Shown piece after piece: positions 61,843 to 64,000 of a DNA stretch of 64,000 bases (the first letter of the stretch is position 1; every line of letters starts with the position of its first letter). The notes beneath the pieces were generated by a model. It was not told the DNA's origin and did not search any database. It saw nothing but the letters and a program-made list of their open reading frames with translations. The DNA comes from Ophiostoma sp. CBS 140.51. Lineage: Eukaryota; Ascomycota; Sordariomycetes; Ophiostomatales; Ophiostomataceae. The DNA lies in the NCBI GenBank assembly GCA_029298735.1, contig JANSLP010000105.1, positions 30,800-94,799 of the forward strand. The letters are read 5' to 3'. Made by a program: the position numbers and the translations under genes.

Positions 61843-63715
61843 ATGTCCGTGTCAAACGAAGACAAACCTTCGCGCGGCCACCACCTGGGTACGCTGCGTC
61901 TCCGGCATGAACTCACTCACGATGTGCTGCTCATCCCGACACCATCCAGCGATCCCCGTGATCCGCTCAACTGGTGAGCAAACTCCCTCATTCCCTTTTC
62001 CTGGCTCCCTACCTCCCTACCTCCATTCTTTGCTTCTTTTCCTCACACCAATTGACACCAACAGGCCGCAGTGGTACAAGTTTTACGTGGCCGGTCTGTC
62101 GGCATGGGCAATCTTCCTGTCGACCTTTTGCTCGGCTGGCCCAGCCGTCACGCTGACCAACATGACTATTACTTTCTTCGGACCGCCAGTCGACGCATCC
62201 TTTTTTAACCACATCGCCAAGGCCGCCTACTTCTTCACCGTGGCCGCGCTCTTGATGGGCGTCAGCAACATTGTTTGGGTGCCGCTCATGGTCAAATTTG
62301 GCCGCCGGCCCGTCTACGTCTTTGCCTACACCTTTTACTGTGGCACCAATATCTGGTGCGCCGAGGCCCAGACGTATAGTAGTATGCTGGCTGCATGCGC
62401 GTTTCTGGGCTGTGCCGCCGGCGCTGGTGAAGTATTGGGCCCTCTGACCATTGCTGACCTCTTTTTCGTGCACGAGCGTGGTACTATGATGGTCATCTAT
62501 ACGTGCACGTTGGCGGCCGGCACCAGCCTGGGCTCGCTCGTGTCTGGCGTCATCACCATCAACCACTCGTGGCGCTACATTTATTGGGTGACCACGGCAC
62601 TGACCGGTGCCACCGCTCTGCTCATGTTCTTCACGCTGCCCGAGACGACGTACAAGCGTGCTCCCCTGCCGGCCTCTGCCCTGCACGAGGGCAATGTCGT
62701 CCACAGTGCCGCTGAAGCCGCCATTGAGGCCGTACTCGACGACAAGGAGGCGCACATTGACAAGGTTGAGAATACAATCACGCCCATCGCAACCACTTCA
62801 ACCGCCCGCTTCGTTGCTCCGCACCCGACGATTTGGGAGATTGTGACCACGCCGCCCTGGGTCTCCTACACATCCGAGTCCATGCTGATTCTGGCGTTGC
62901 GGCCGCTGGTCCTTATCCTGTTGCCGTCGGCGCTCTGGGCGTCCCTGGTGATGGCTGTCAGCATTGGTTTCCTGGTTGCCATGTCCAGTAACGTAGCCAC
63001 CGCTTTTACCACGACGTATGGCTTCAGTACTTGGCAGATTGGCGTGTCCATGATCTCCGGTACCATTGGCGCCGCCATTGCCATTTTCTTTGGCGGGCGG
63101 CTGTCCGACATGGTGGCCGATCGTTTCACGCGCCGCAACGGTGGTCTGCGCGAGCCTGAAATGCGTCTGCCTGCCATGGCCATCAGCCTCATCAGCGGTC
63201 CGCTGTCTCTGATTCTGTACGGCGTCGGCGTCGGGCATAACCTGCACTGGATCTGCCCCGTCATCGCATTTGGTCTGAGTATGTGTGGCTGTCGGTATTC
63301 CAACAAGATCGAAATTACGCTAACGTATTTGGCAGTCAACTTTACCATTGTACAGGCCGCCAACATTGCCATCGTCTACATGATTGATTGCTACCGGCCC
63401 ATTGCCGGCGAGGTGACGACGACCCAGTATACGTTCAAATGTGAGTGCGCAAACTCAAAACAAAAATTATTTTGCTGAACTCCTGCTGACCGTTCAGCTC
63501 TCTTCGGCTTCCTGCTGAGTTTCTATACCAATACGTGGATCAGCAAGTCCGGCTATACTGCTGCCTTTGGCGAGATGGCTGCCATCTCCGGCGCCGTTTT
63601 TCTCTCCACCGCCATCTTCTTCTTTTACGGTAAAGCCCTGCGCGTCAACTCGTGGAACTGGCCTGTCATGAAGATATTCTTGCACTGGAAGGGCGACCGC
63701 GAGGTCGGCGAATAA
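61843..63715 (+). CDS. Major facilitator superfamily transporter, DHA1-like, four exons
   Basis: Exons 61843-61973, 62065-63278, 63336-63440 and 63498-63715; introns 91, 57 and 57 nt with donors gtgagc, gtatgt, gtgagt. Each splice restores conserved sequence: N-W-P-Q-W at the start of helix 1, FGLINFTIVQAANIAIVY matching the other MFS gene of this window, and FKSLFGFLLSFY. The product is 555 residues with twelve membrane helices, the signature VKFGRRPVYVFAY after helix 2, ADLFFVHERGTMM between helices 4 and 5, and a central hydrophilic loop at about 220-290. It is a paralogue of the transporter at 48,924, with introns where that one has none. The family exports or imports small organic molecules; the substrate is not known. 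The gene is complete in the window. Confidence 0.93.
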
Positions 63716-64000
63716 TCCGTCATGTCGCCTGAACAAAGTGGGTAGGATGCTGCAGAAAGATGTAGGTAAATAGCGGTGCTCGTCTTGATCAAGCTGTTTC
63801 GTTTTCCCTGTGCTGTTGTCTAAGTATGTGTATCATTTTTGGTTTGTTGTGACAACCGCCGCAGATAAGCAAAATGAATATTGAACCGATCCAAAGCATA
63901 TGGAATCATAACTCGTGAAAATGTACTAGTGAATACTACAATAGCCCCAAATAAAATCAAAAAGTATACAACATTTTACCAATATAACGAAGCAATACTG
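63716..64000. other. 3' flank of MFS gene
   Basis: AT-rich sequence up to the window edge. No gene was seen. Confidence 0.6.

Overview
The window is nuclear DNA of a filamentous ascomycete (Pezizomycotina; Sordariomycetes is a guess). The evidence is: genes broken by short 50-95 nt introns with GTRNGT-type donors and CTRAC-like branch sites, two Zn2Cys6 transcription factors, a GPI-type aspartic protease, a Pol III tRNA with an intron just 3' of the anticodon, and decayed LINE relics with C-to-T type stop codons that look like repeat-induced point mutation (RIP). About 20 protein genes are supported. No rRNA, CRISPR array or prokaryotic operon was seen.

Left block (1-10,700). A 5' fragment of a family C45 acyltransferase (isopenicillin N acyltransferase type), an alpha/beta hydrolase, a Zn2Cys6 regulator, a CapA-type metallophosphatase-fold protein, a second Zn2Cys6 regulator and a GPI-anchored pepsin-like protease lie close together. 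Two amide-acting enzyme families, a CapA protein and two regulators side by side make this the best candidate for an uncharacterised metabolic cluster.

Middle block (10,700-31,400). A 3.5 kb gene-free stretch with strong purine/pyrimidine strand bias leads to tRNA-Thr(UGU). Then come a pseudogene with two TAG stops and a frameshift, a von Willebrand A domain protein, an arylsulfotransferase-like membrane protein, a large unknown gene with a frame break, an ankyrin protein and a small two-exon gene of unknown function.

Right-middle block (31,400-50,600). An RNase H protein with an N-terminal Cys/His motif, a 628-residue protein with a Cys-His-Asp arrangement like transglutaminases, a J-domain protein, a tandem pair of single-pass membrane proteins whose tails carry ubiquitin-interacting-motif-like helices (one also a PPxY motif), a PAP2/inositol-phosphorylceramide-synthase-like enzyme, an unknown conserved-looking protein and an MFS transporter.

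Right block (50,600-64,000). A three-exon short-chain dehydrogenase diverges from the MFS gene and is followed by an APH-fold kinase. A transposon graveyard follows: LINE reverse transcriptase relic on minus, an LTR-like 483 bp element, and a LINE ORF1 relic on plus. Then come a small type II membrane protein, an orphan 3' gene fragment and a four-exon MFS transporter. All coordinates and splice sites come from reading the sequence; no database search was run.
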